A stretch of 64,000 bases of DNA from Stackebrandtia albiflava (GTDB taxonomy: Bacteria > Actinomycetota > Actinomycetes > Mycobacteriales > Micromonosporaceae). The stretch covers positions 1-64,000 of the forward strand of contig NZ_VLLL01000013.1 of assembly GCF_007994225.1 (NCBI RefSeq). Direction: 5' to 3'. Below are positions 54,907-64,000 of the stretch, piece after piece. Each line of letters begins with the position of its first letter. Positions within the stretch are counted from its first letter, which is position 1. The notes under the pieces are model-generated. The model worked only from the letters and a program-made list of their open reading frames with translations, had not been told where the DNA came from and ran no database searches. Both the position numbers and the translations under genes were made by a program.

Positions 54907-55599
54907 GTGCTTCCCGACGTCGCCGCCGCCGCGGCCAACAACGCCCGCTGGTGTGACGCCGCGATCCGTTCCTACGGCATCCCGACCCGGTGGGGGCCGG
55001 GCTGGTGGGCGGCCCGGGACCGGACGCCCTTCATCTTTCCCGCCGCGGTGACGATCCGCCCGGGTGTGCCGGCCGACGAGCTGCTGTCGGCGATGCCGCG
55101 CCGCCGCGCCGCCGCCGTGAAGGACTCCTTCTCAGACCTCGACCTCGAACCCGAGGGCTTCCGTCCACTGTTCACATCCCAGTGGATCGCCGCGCCGCCC
55201 GCCGACGCCGCCGCGTCCCCCGTCGAGGCCGCCGCCTGGCGACGGGTACCAGACCCCGAAGACCTGGCCGACTGGCAACAGACCTGGGGACCCGACACAC
55301 CCGAACTGTTCCGGCCGGAACTGCTGACCGACCCGACCGTGACGATCGTGGCCGAACCCGACGGCGCCTGGATCCGCCGAGGCGCGATCCTCAACCGCAG
55401 CGGCCGCGTCGTCGGAGTGTCCAACGTCTTCGACACCGCCGGTGTCACCGAGGAGACGTGGCGGGCGGTACTGGCCGCGGCGGCCCGCTTCGCTCCCGGG
55501 AGGCCCGTCGTCGGCTACGAATCGGGTGACGACCTGACCGCCGCGCTGGCCGCGGGATGTCGCCGGATCGGGGAACTGCGGGTGTGGGTGGCGCGTTGA
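54907..55599 (+). CDS. hypothetical protein, actinobacterial
   Basis: A 230-residue soluble protein from GTG 54907. It contains ARWCDAAIRSYGIPTRWGPGWW near the start and ILNRSGRVVGVSNVFD later. The N-terminal half could be a degenerate acyltransferase-like fold, because the VVGYESGDDLTAALAAGC segment near the end resembles the GNAT acetyl-CoA loop, but no catalytic residues are clear. Strong G/C third positions support coding. Function is unknown. Confidence 0.7.
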   Translation: MLPDVAAAAANNARWCDAAIRSYGIPTRWGPGWWAARDRTPFIFPAAVTIRPGVPADELLSAMPRRRAAAVKDSFSDLDLEPEGFRPLFTSQWIAAPPADAAASPVEAAAWRRVPDPEDLADWQQTWGPDTPELFRPELLTDPTVTIVAEPDGAWIRRGAILNRSGRVVGVSNVFDTAGVTEETWRAVLAAAARFAPGRPVVGYESGDDLTAALAAGCRRIGELRVWVAR

Positions 55600-55608
55600 C
55601 CGTGCTGG

Positions 55609-56814
55609 TCACGTCGATGAACTCCCCGCACGTCGGCGTCGCATCCGGCTCGCCAACGGGGACAGCCCCGCCGCCAACAGTCCGCTGTTACCGGCCGCGA
55701 ACGGACCGAAGATCGCGAGGACCAGTACGTAACCCGCGATGAACGGCAGCAGCCGCGGATCGAGACCCGCGGCGGCGGCCATCGTGGCCAGGATCAGCGC
55801 GAACTCGCCGCGCGCCACCAGGGTCGTGGCGATGTTGGCGGCCGGGGTCAGGCCGAAACCGTTCATCCGGGCGGTCACCAGGCCGGCGGCGAGGTTCATC
55901 AGCATCGTGACGACCGCCGCGATCAGCACCGGCAGCCACACCGCGCCGAAGTCGCCGGGATCGATCGACAGGCCGAAGACGAAGAAGAAGATCGCGCCGA
56001 AGGCGTCCCGGAGCGGATGGACCAGCTCCCGGATCCGGTCGCCCGCCGAGGTGTTGCCGAGGATCAGGCCCGCCATGAAGGCCCCGATCGCGTCGACCAC
56101 CCCCAGTTCCTCCGACAGTCCCGCGATCAACACCGCGAAACCGAGGAAGCTGATGACGAGCAGTTCGTCGTCCTCGACCGCGACGAGCCTTCCGATCCAG
56201 CGGGTGCCGAACCGCGCCGCCAGCGCCAGCAGCAGCAGGAACCCGAACGCCTTCCCCGCCTGCGCCGCCGCCTCGCCGAGGTTCTCGGCCCCGCCGATGA
56301 CCGGCTGCAGCACCGCCAGGTACAGCGCCAGGAAGATGTCCTCCACGACCGTGATCCCGAGGATGAGTTTCGTCTCGGGACGCCCCAGCCTGCGGTTCTC
56401 GACCAAGACCTTCGTGACTATCGCCGACGAGGAGATGCCGATGACCCCGGCCAGCACCAGCGCCTCCGCCAGGCCCCACCCCAGCAGCCAACCGAACGTG
56501 AAGCCCGCCCCGACGTTCAACAGGAGATACAGCCCGCCCGCCACGACCAGGCTGCGGCCGCCACGCTGCAGGTCCTCCACGTGGAATTCGAGCCCCAGGT
56601 AGAACAGCAACAGGACCAGGCCCAGCGCCGACAGCATCTCGAAGTCGTGCGGGTCCTCCACCAGGACGAACCCCGGGGTGTGCGGTCCCACCAGGATCCC
56701 CGCCACCATGAACAACGGGATCGTGGGGAGACCGATCCGGCGGCCGAGCCGGGCGAGGACGGCGGCGGCGACGAACGCCCCGCCCATCGCCAGCAACGTA
56801 TCGGCGTGCCCCAC
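55609..56814 (-). CDS. CPA2-family cation/proton antiporter
   Basis: A 401-residue polytopic transporter with 10-12 helices and the CPA2 motifs FYLGLEFHVEDLQ, GISSSAIVTKVL and the GVVDAIGAFMAGL region. It lacks the C-terminal TrkA-N (RCK) domain usual in KefB/KefC, so it is a short, stand-alone antiporter exchanging Na+ or K+ for H+. It probably contributes to pH or ion homeostasis. It follows the RecB-like gene on the same strand. Confidence 0.92.
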   Translation of the reverse strand: MGHADTLLAMGGAFVAAAVLARLGRRIGLPTIPLFMVAGILVGPHTPGFVLVEDPHDFEMLSALGLVLLLFYLGLEFHVEDLQRGGRSLVVAGGLYLLLNVGAGFTFGWLLGWGLAEALVLAGVIGISSSAIVTKVLVENRRLGRPETKLILGITVVEDIFLALYLAVLQPVIGGAENLGEAAAQAGKAFGFLLLLALAARFGTRWIGRLVAVEDDELLVISFLGFAVLIAGLSEELGVVDAIGAFMAGLILGNTSAGDRIRELVHPLRDAFGAIFFFVFGLSIDPGDFGAVWLPVLIAAVVTMLMNLAAGLVTARMNGFGLTPAANIATTLVARGEFALILATMAAAAGLDPRLLPFIAGYVLVLAIFGPFAAGNSGLLAAGLSPLASRMRRRRAGSSST

Positions 56815-56944
56815 GACGTGTCACCTCTCGACGTGAACGCGCGGCGGGACCGCGTCGTTCCGGCTCACTGTGGTAGCACGATAGCCGCATACCGCCGCGA
56901 ATCAGGCGTATGGGGCATGTCGGGACGTGTCGCCGCCGGGCGTC

Positions 56945-57805
56945 TCAGCCGGCCGGGGTGGGATCGGCCTCGGGGATCAGTCCCGGGAGCTGCAGCGGTA
57001 GTGGATACGGCGGCGGCGTCCCACCGAACTCCGGGCACCTGTCCTTATAGGCGCACCAACCGCAAAGCGGTCCCTTCTTCGACGGGAACTCGCCGGTGGC
57101 CACGGCGCGGCTGATCGCCTGCCACAGCGCCGACACCGTCCTCTCCACACCGAGCAGTTCGGACTCCGTGGGCGCGTAGTCGACGACCTGACCGTCCTTG
57201 AGGTACAGCAGCCGCAGGATCCGCGGCACGACACCCCGGGTACGCCACAGCGCCAGCGCGTAGAACTTCAACTGGAACAGCGCCTGCCCCTGGAACGCCA
57301 CCGCCGGCGTCTTCCCCGTCTTGTAGTCGACGACCCGGACCTCCCCGGTGGGTGCGACGTCGAGCCGGTCGATGAAGCCCCGCATCCGCACGCCGTCGGC
57401 GAGCGTCGCCTCGACCAGGCACTCCCGTTCGGACGGGGCGAGACGGGTCGGGTCCTCCACCGTGAAATACGACTCGACCAGCGCCCGGGCGTCCGCCAGC
57501 CACTCCCGCTGCGTGTCCCCGCCGTCCTCACCGAACAGCTCCGCGGCCTCCGGCCGCTGCCGCCGCAGCCGTTCCCACTCCGGCGCCAGCAACGACACGG
57601 CCCGGCCGGGGGTGCGTTCGGCGGCCGCCAGGTCGTACAACCGCTCCAGCACCGCGTGTACGAGGGTGCCCTTCATCATCGCGGGCGTGGTCGGTTCCGG
57701 GAGCCGGTCGATCGCCCGGAAACGGTACAGCAGCGGGCACGTCTTGAAGTCCGCCGCGCGCGACGGCGACAGTGTGGTGGGGACGCGAGCCGGGGAGGAC
57801 GACAT
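56945..57805 (-). CDS. RecB-family exonuclease (PD-(D/E)xK, iron-sulfur)
   Basis: A 286-residue single-domain nuclease of the RecB/Cas4 fold. The catalytic core is GFIDRLDVAPTG, then VRVVDYKTGKTP (D-x-K), and the cluster cysteines are Cys23 (KTC) plus CGWCAYKDRC near the C-terminus. Actinobacterial members of this type are common next to trmI and mpa. It probably degrades or processes DNA ends; no helicase is fused. It is divergent from the site-2 protease gene. Confidence 0.9.
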   Translation of the reverse strand: MSSSPARVPTTLSPSRAADFKTCPLLYRFRAIDRLPEPTTPAMMKGTLVHAVLERLYDLAAAERTPGRAVSLLAPEWERLRRQRPEAAELFGEDGGDTQREWLADARALVESYFTVEDPTRLAPSERECLVEATLADGVRMRGFIDRLDVAPTGEVRVVDYKTGKTPAVAFQGQALFQLKFYALALWRTRGVVPRILRLLYLKDGQVVDYAPTESELLGVERTVSALWQAISRAVATGEFPSKKGPLCGWCAYKDRCPEFGGTPPPYPLPLQLPGLIPEADPTPAG

Positions 57806-57897
57806 CCCGACACGATATCGACGCACTGTGACACGACCGCCCCTCGGGCGGCTCCGTCACGGCAGGCCGTCGTGACGCTACCCGTACCATCGAATCG

Positions 57898-59972
<2,075 letters not shown>

Positions 59973-60002
59973 CCGGAGCCGGGTCTGTCGGAATTCCGAC
60001 AC

Positions 60003-60293
60003 TCACACCTCGGCCGCGAGCGGTCCCGCCACCGCGCGCCCCGCCCCGTCGGTGACGTGTATGCACTCCCCGGGGCAGTCCTTCGCGGCGTCGAGGACGT
60101 CCAGGCGCAGCCGCGCCGGCACCGGTACCCGCGCTCCGGGAGCGGTGCGCAACTCACCGTCCGCCGCCTTCACGTACGCCAATCCGTCGATGTCGAACTC
60201 GAAGACCGCGGGCGCGTACTGCACGCACAGGCCGTCGCCGGTGCACAGGTCCTGGTCGATGTGAACGTCGAGTCCGTCGTCGTGGGAGGTCAT
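60003..60293 (-). CDS. small [3Fe-4S]-type ferredoxin
   Basis: A 96-residue ferredoxin. The cluster motif CTGDGLC (Cys17 and Cys23, with an Asp in the middle position, which favours a 3Fe cluster) and the distal KDCPGECIHV give four cysteines. It is the kind of single-cluster ferredoxin that feeds electrons to P450 or other redox enzymes. It is antisense to the flanking trmI and mpa genes. Confidence 0.9.
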   Translation of the reverse strand: MTSHDDGLDVHIDQDLCTGDGLCVQYAPAVFEFDIDGLAYVKAADGELRTAPGARVPVPARLRLDVLDAAKDCPGECIHVTDGAGRAVAGPLAAEV

Positions 60294-60559
60294 GCACCCC
60301 ACCCTATGGGCCGCCTCCCGGCGCGTCCGAGGCGAGCGGTGGCGGATCGGGCCGTCGCGGCGGCCGAGGAGGGCGGGCGTCCCGGCGTCGCGCGCCGGAC
60401 CTGCGGCGACGCCGAGCCGCGCCGATCGGGCGACGCGCAGTGGGGCGGCGACAGCCCTAAGCGACGACGCGCTGGCGAAACGTCGGTGTCGCGGCTTATC
60501 CTGTTCGCTCACAACCGGCTACGGTTAAGGCAGGATCCTCTAGTGAGAGGTGGGACGAA

Positions 60560-62353
60560 ATGCCACGTAACGACGACGAGCAAGCCCGCGGCAGCCGTTG
60601 GGAGCGGGAAAGCCAAGACCTCTCCACCCAGGTCGCGTACTTGCAGGAGGAACTGGCGCTCGCGCGCCGGAAACTGACCGAGACGCCGCGTCACGTCCGC
60701 CTGTTGGAGGAGCGTCTGGCAGCCACCCAGGCGCAGATCGAGAAGATGTCCGAGCAGAACGAGCGGCTGGTCGCCACCCTGCGGGACGCGCGTGAGCAGA
60801 TTGTGACCCTCAAGGAGGAGATCGACCGCCTTGCCCAGCCGCCCAGCGGGTACGGCGTGTTCATCGAGATGCGCGAGGACGGCACGGTCGACGTCTTCAC
60901 CGGTGGCAGGAAGATGCGTGTCGCACTGTCGCCGTCCATCGACCCGGACAGCCTGCGCCGTGGCCAGGAGGTGCTGCTCAACGACGCGCTCAACGTCGTG
61001 GAGAACCTCGGGTTCGAGCGCGCCGGCGACGTCGTGACCTTGAAGGAACTGTTGGAGAACGACGAGGGCCACCCCGACCGGGCGCTGGTCACCTCGCACG
61101 CCGACGAGGAACGGGTGGTCTTCCTGGCCGACTCGCTCGTCAACGCGCCGCTGCGCGCCGGCGACTCGCTGCTTGTGGAACCCCGCGCCGGTTACGCCTA
61201 CGAGCGGATCCAGAAGAGCGAGGTCGAGGAACTGGTCCTGGAGGAGGTGCCCGACGTCGACTACGAGTCGATCGGCGGCCTCGACGGCCAGATCGAGTTG
61301 ATCCGCGACGCGGTGGAACTCCCGTTCCTGCACGCCGAGCTGTTCGCCGAGTACCGGTTGCGTCCGCCCAAGGGCATCCTGTTGTACGGGCCGCCCGGTT
61401 GCGGCAAGACCCTCATCGCCAAGGCGGTCGCCAACTCGCTGGCCAAGAAGGTCGCCGAGGCGCGTGGCGACGAGCAGAACGCCGACACGCGGGGGAAGAG
61501 CTACTTCCTCAACATCAAGGGCCCCGAACTGCTCAACAAGTACGTCGGTGAGACCGAACGACACATCCGTCTGGTGTTCCAGCGGGCCCGTGAGAAGGCC
61601 AGCGAGGGGCAGCCGGTCATCGTGTTCTTCGACGAGATGGACTCGGTGTTCCGCACCCGCGGCTCGGGCGTGTCATCCGATGTGGAGAACACGATCGTTC
61701 CGCAGCTGTTGTCCGAGATCGACGGTGTCGAGGGCCTGGAGAACGTCATCGTCATCGGCGCGTCGAACCGTGAGGACATGATCGACCCGGCGATCCTGCG
61801 TCCCGGCCGGTTGGACGTCAAGATCAAGATCGAGCGTCCCGACGCCGAGTCGGCGCGTGACATCTTCTCCAAGTACATCACGACGGACCTGCCGTTGAAC
61901 GACAACGACGTCTCCGAGCAGGGCGGCAGCCGCGAGGCGTGCGTCCAGGAGATGATCCAGGCGGCGGTCGAGCGGATGTACGCCGAGACCGAGGAGAACC
62001 GTTTCCTGGAGGTCACCTACGCCGACGGAGACAAGGAGGTCCTGTACTTCAAGGACTTCAACTCCGGCGCGATGATCCAGAACATCGTGGACCGTGCGAA
62101 GAAGATGGCCATCAAGGACTTCCTGAACTCCGGCCAGCGCGGCATCCGGCTGCACCACCTGCTGGACGCCTGCGTCGACGAGTTCCGGGAGAACGAGGAC
62201 CTTCCGAACACCACCAACCCGGACGACTGGGCGCGGATCTCCGGCAAGAAGGGTGAACGGATCGTCTACATCCGCACCCTCGTCTCCGGAGGCAAGGGCG
62301 ACGAGTCCGGACGCTCCATCGACACGGTCAACAACACCGGTCAGTACCTGTAG
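60560..62353 (+). CDS. mpa: proteasome-associated AAA ATPase (Mpa/ARC)
   Basis: A 597-residue ATPase. The N-terminal coiled coil (about 18-92) binds Pup, tandem OB domains follow, and the AAA module has Walker A GPPGCGKT at 277-284 and Walker [13 protein letters not shown]. The C-terminus ends GQYL, the penultimate-Tyr tail that docks the 20S proteasome. It unfolds pupylated proteins. The gene is upstream of a glutamine amidotransferase gene, not dop or pup, which are not in the window. Confidence 0.96.
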   Translation: MPRNDDEQARGSRWERESQDLSTQVAYLQEELALARRKLTETPRHVRLLEERLAATQAQIEKMSEQNERLVATLRDAREQIVTLKEEIDRLAQPPSGYGVFIEMREDGTVDVFTGGRKMRVALSPSIDPDSLRRGQEVLLNDALNVVENLGFERAGDVVTLKELLENDEGHPDRALVTSHADEERVVFLADSLVNAPLRAGDSLLVEPRAGYAYERIQKSEVEELVLEEVPDVDYESIGGLDGQIELIRDAVELPFLHAELFAEYRLRPPKGILLYGPPGCGKTLIAKAVANSLAKKVAEARGDEQNADTRGKSYFLNIKGPELLNKYVGETERHIRLVFQRAREKASEGQPVIVFFDEMDSVFRTRGSGVSSDVENTIVPQLLSEIDGVEGLENVIVIGASNREDMIDPAILRPGRLDVKIKIERPDAESARDIFSKYITTDLPLNDNDVSEQGGSREACVQEMIQAAVERMYAETEENRFLEVTYADGDKEVLYFKDFNSGAMIQNIVDRAKKMAIKDFLNSGQRGIRLHHLLDACVDEFRENEDLPNTTNPDDWARISGKKGERIVYIRTLVSGGKGDESGRSIDTVNNTGQYL

Positions 62354-62364
62354 AACATCGACGA

Positions 62365-62395
62365 CGGAGGCCGGAACCGTGTGTTCCGGCCTCCG
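62365..62395 (+). terminator. terminator of mpa
   Basis: A perfect 13-bp stem, CGGAGGCCGGAAC / GTTCCGGCCTCCG, with a 5-nt loop, 11 bp after the stop. Confidence 0.65.
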
Positions 62396-62471
62396 GCCGT
62401 GTCCGGCGTTCCGGCGCGCCGGTGAACGGTGGTGGTTACGGGCTTGGACCGGAACCGGTACCTTGACCGAC

Positions 62472-63209
62472 GTGACTGAAGCAGCCCCACCGACCGGCCG
62501 AGTGCTGGTCGTCCAGAACACCCCGACCGGTGGCCCACGCCGGGTCGCCGACTGGCTGATCGACGCCGGGCTCACCCTCGACGTGGTCCACGGCTACGAG
62601 ATGCCGCCGCCCGCGGAACTCGACCACGCCGCGGTGATCGTGCTCGGCGGCGGATTCCTCCCCGACGAGGACACACGGGCGCCGTGGCTGGCCGCCACCC
62701 GCGCCCTGGTCCGGCAGGCGCTCGACCGGCAGGTGCCCGTGCTGGGCATCTGCCTGGGCGGGCAACTGCTCGCCCACGTCGCGGGCGGTGTCGTCGAGGG
62801 TGACGTCGGCGCACCCGAGTACGGCAGCACTCCGATCCGGCTCCGCGCCGAGGCCTCCGAGGACGCCCTGTTCGGTGGGCTTCCCGACGTCGTGCCCGCC
62901 ATCGAACACCACGTCGACGCGATCACGAAACTGCCGCCGGACGCGGTGTGGCTCGCCGAGACCGACCGGTGTCCGTACCAGGCGTTCCGGGTCGGACCGG
63001 TGGCGTGGGGGGTGCAGTTCCACCCGGAGGTCAATCCCGACCGCATCCTCAGCTTCGACGCCGAACGGTTGGCCGCCCAGGGCTTCGACCGTTCGGAGCT
63101 GCACCACGTCGCGATGACCAACGAACCCGCCGCCGGCCTGGTGTGGCGGAAGGTGATCGACCGGTTCGCCGACATCGTCACCGAATCCGCGACTCGTCCG
63201 GGTTCCTGA
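62472..63209 (+). CDS. class I glutamine amidotransferase-like protein
   Basis: A 245-residue stand-alone GATase. The nucleophile is Cys94 in GICLGGQLLAHVAGG and His184-x-Glu186 is in VQFHPEV, completing the triad. It resembles the GMP-synthase-like GATase family (PuuD/YfeJ-like), whose partners vary. GTG 62472 is chosen; a TTG at 62463 is possible. It is flanked by terminators, so it is probably monocistronic. Confidence 0.88.
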   Translation: MTEAAPPTGRVLVVQNTPTGGPRRVADWLIDAGLTLDVVHGYEMPPPAELDHAAVIVLGGGFLPDEDTRAPWLAATRALVRQALDRQVPVLGICLGGQLLAHVAGGVVEGDVGAPEYGSTPIRLRAEASEDALFGGLPDVVPAIEHHVDAITKLPPDAVWLAETDRCPYQAFRVGPVAWGVQFHPEVNPDRILSFDAERLAAQGFDRSELHHVAMTNEPAAGLVWRKVIDRFADIVTESATRPGS

Positions 63210-63221
63210 ACGTCGCCGTTC

Positions 63222-63270
63222 GAGCCGGGTGACGTCGCTCCTCACTGGACGGAGACCCGTCACCCGGCTC
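63222..63270 (+). terminator. terminator candidate after the amidotransferase gene
   Basis: A perfect 13-bp inverted repeat GAGCCGGGTGACG / CGTCACCCGGCTC with a 23-nt loop, 12 bp after the stop. Confidence 0.5.
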
Positions 63271-63308
63271 CGGCACGTCTTCTCGCCCGCTGACGGGTAC
63301 GGCGCGGG

Positions 63309-63998
63309 TCAGACCTCCACGGCCGCGAGTTGCCGACGGCAGTCCCGCGACAACCGGTACTGGCGGCGGATCCGGGCGGGCAGGCTCAACGGCCCCGGCA
63401 GAGTCGTGTCGCCGTACTGTGCCTCGGCGGTCAGCGCGGTGCCGTCCCAGCGGCCCGTCGCGGTCCACCGGCAGTCGCGTTCCCGGTCCGGTTCGCTGAA
63501 GTCGTGGCGCAGCAGCACCGCCTCCCCGGGGGCGGGCGGCGGCCCGTGCGACGGCAGCAGATCGTGGCGGCGACCCGAGGAACGCGCGATCCGTACCGGG
63601 CACACCGTCACGCCGTCCCCGAACCGGGCCAGCACCGCGTCGGCGGGTGCCCGGGCCGTCGACGGCGTCACCCGGACGTCCCGCAGCCGCAGCAGCAGTC
63701 GCGGCACGAACCACCAGTGCTCCCGCCTGAGCAGCATCGAATCCGCCAGTGTCCGCGACGGCGGATGCTTCCGGAGTTCCTGCGGCAGCAACGGACCGGA
63801 GAAGACCACGCCTCTGGGGTCCTCGACCAGTTCGGGACGTCCGGTCATCACCATGGGCCGCCACGCCTCACCGGACAGGCGTCGATCCGTCAGCGAGACG
63901 GCGACCCGTGCCGCACCCGCCACCGAACGCGCCACGGCCGCGTCGGCGTAGGTGAACGCGACGGTGGGAAGGTCCTCCCAGATCAGCGGCGTCACCAC
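63309..63998 (-). CDS. hypothetical protein, start possibly beyond the window
   Basis: A 229-residue or longer frame, the last 229 residues of which are visible. It is soluble and Arg-rich with conserved-looking Trp motifs (REHWWFVPRLLLRLRDVRV) and a CPVRIARSSG segment. I recognise no family; a phosphotransferase- or PylS-like assignment cannot be supported. The GTG near 63998 may not be the true start, since the window ends 2 bp on. Confidence 0.55.
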   Translation of the reverse strand: MVTPLIWEDLPTVAFTYADAAVARSVAGAARVAVSLTDRRLSGEAWRPMVMTGRPELVEDPRGVVFSGPLLPQELRKHPPSRTLADSMLLRREHWWFVPRLLLRLRDVRVTPSTARAPADAVLARFGDGVTVCPVRIARSSGRRHDLLPSHGPPPAPGEAVLLRHDFSEPDRERDCRWTATGRWDGTALTAEAQYGDTTLPGPLSLPARIRRQYRLSRDCRRQLAAVEV

Positions 63999-64000
63999 GC

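Overview
The window is high-GC actinobacterial chromosome. Third codon positions are almost all G or C, GTG starts are common, and several actinobacterial marker genes are present: mshC (mycothiol ligase), the proteasomal ATPase gene mpa/arc, an F420-dependent luciferase-like oxidoreductase, a PASTA-domain Ser/Thr kinase and WXG100-like proteins. The gene content recalls Glycomycetaceae-type actinomycetes, but the genus is an inference. No rRNA, canonical tRNA, CRISPR array, prophage or intact insertion sequence was found.

Layout. 1-4.5 kb: end of a secreted repeat protein, a GNAT remnant, an alpha/beta hydrolase, small membrane proteins and an aldo/keto reductase. 4.5-16.5 kb: hrpA, a PASTA kinase, a strongly asymmetric heterodimeric ABC exporter, a secreted SGNH esterase and a second aldo/keto reductase. 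16.7-27.5 kb: a metabolic block with an F420 oxidoreductase, uppP, mshC, an isolated hypX-like gene, a PAC2 protein, metH and a HAD phosphatase. 27.5-33.3 kb: a KamA-family radical SAM enzyme, a secreted DUF6528-like protein, OsmC, a cysteine hydrolase and a Ro60/TROVE gene. Upstream of the TROVE gene, on the same strand, is a non-coding RNA candidate with the parts of a tRNA in permuted order, closed by a long stem. I interpret it as a bacterial Y RNA.

33.7-38.6 kb is accessory. It holds a lower-GC DUF4143 ATPase with three 45-bp tandem repeats upstream, a 68-residue peptide with eight cysteines and a thrombospondin-like motif, a secreted GH43-type protein, a secreted endonuclease/exonuclease/phosphatase-fold protein and an Smr-domain protein. 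38.7-43.5 kb: a WXG100-like/YbaB-like pair, then an HbpS-like protein divergent from a sensor kinase-response regulator pair (SenS/SenR-like). 43.6-48 kb: a formamidopyrimidine-DNA glycosylase family gene, an XRE regulator divergent from map over repeated AT-rich operators, a dehalogenase-like hydrolase and a sugar MFS transporter.

48-54.9 kb: a MacB-type ABC transporter with its two-component system, and a GTPase. 55-64 kb: a CPA2 antiporter, RecB-like nuclease, site-2 protease, trmI, ferredoxin, mpa, a glutamine amidotransferase and an unknown protein that may start beyond the window. Several transcription units end in perfect GC-rich inverted repeats without U-tracts; these are called as terminator candidates.
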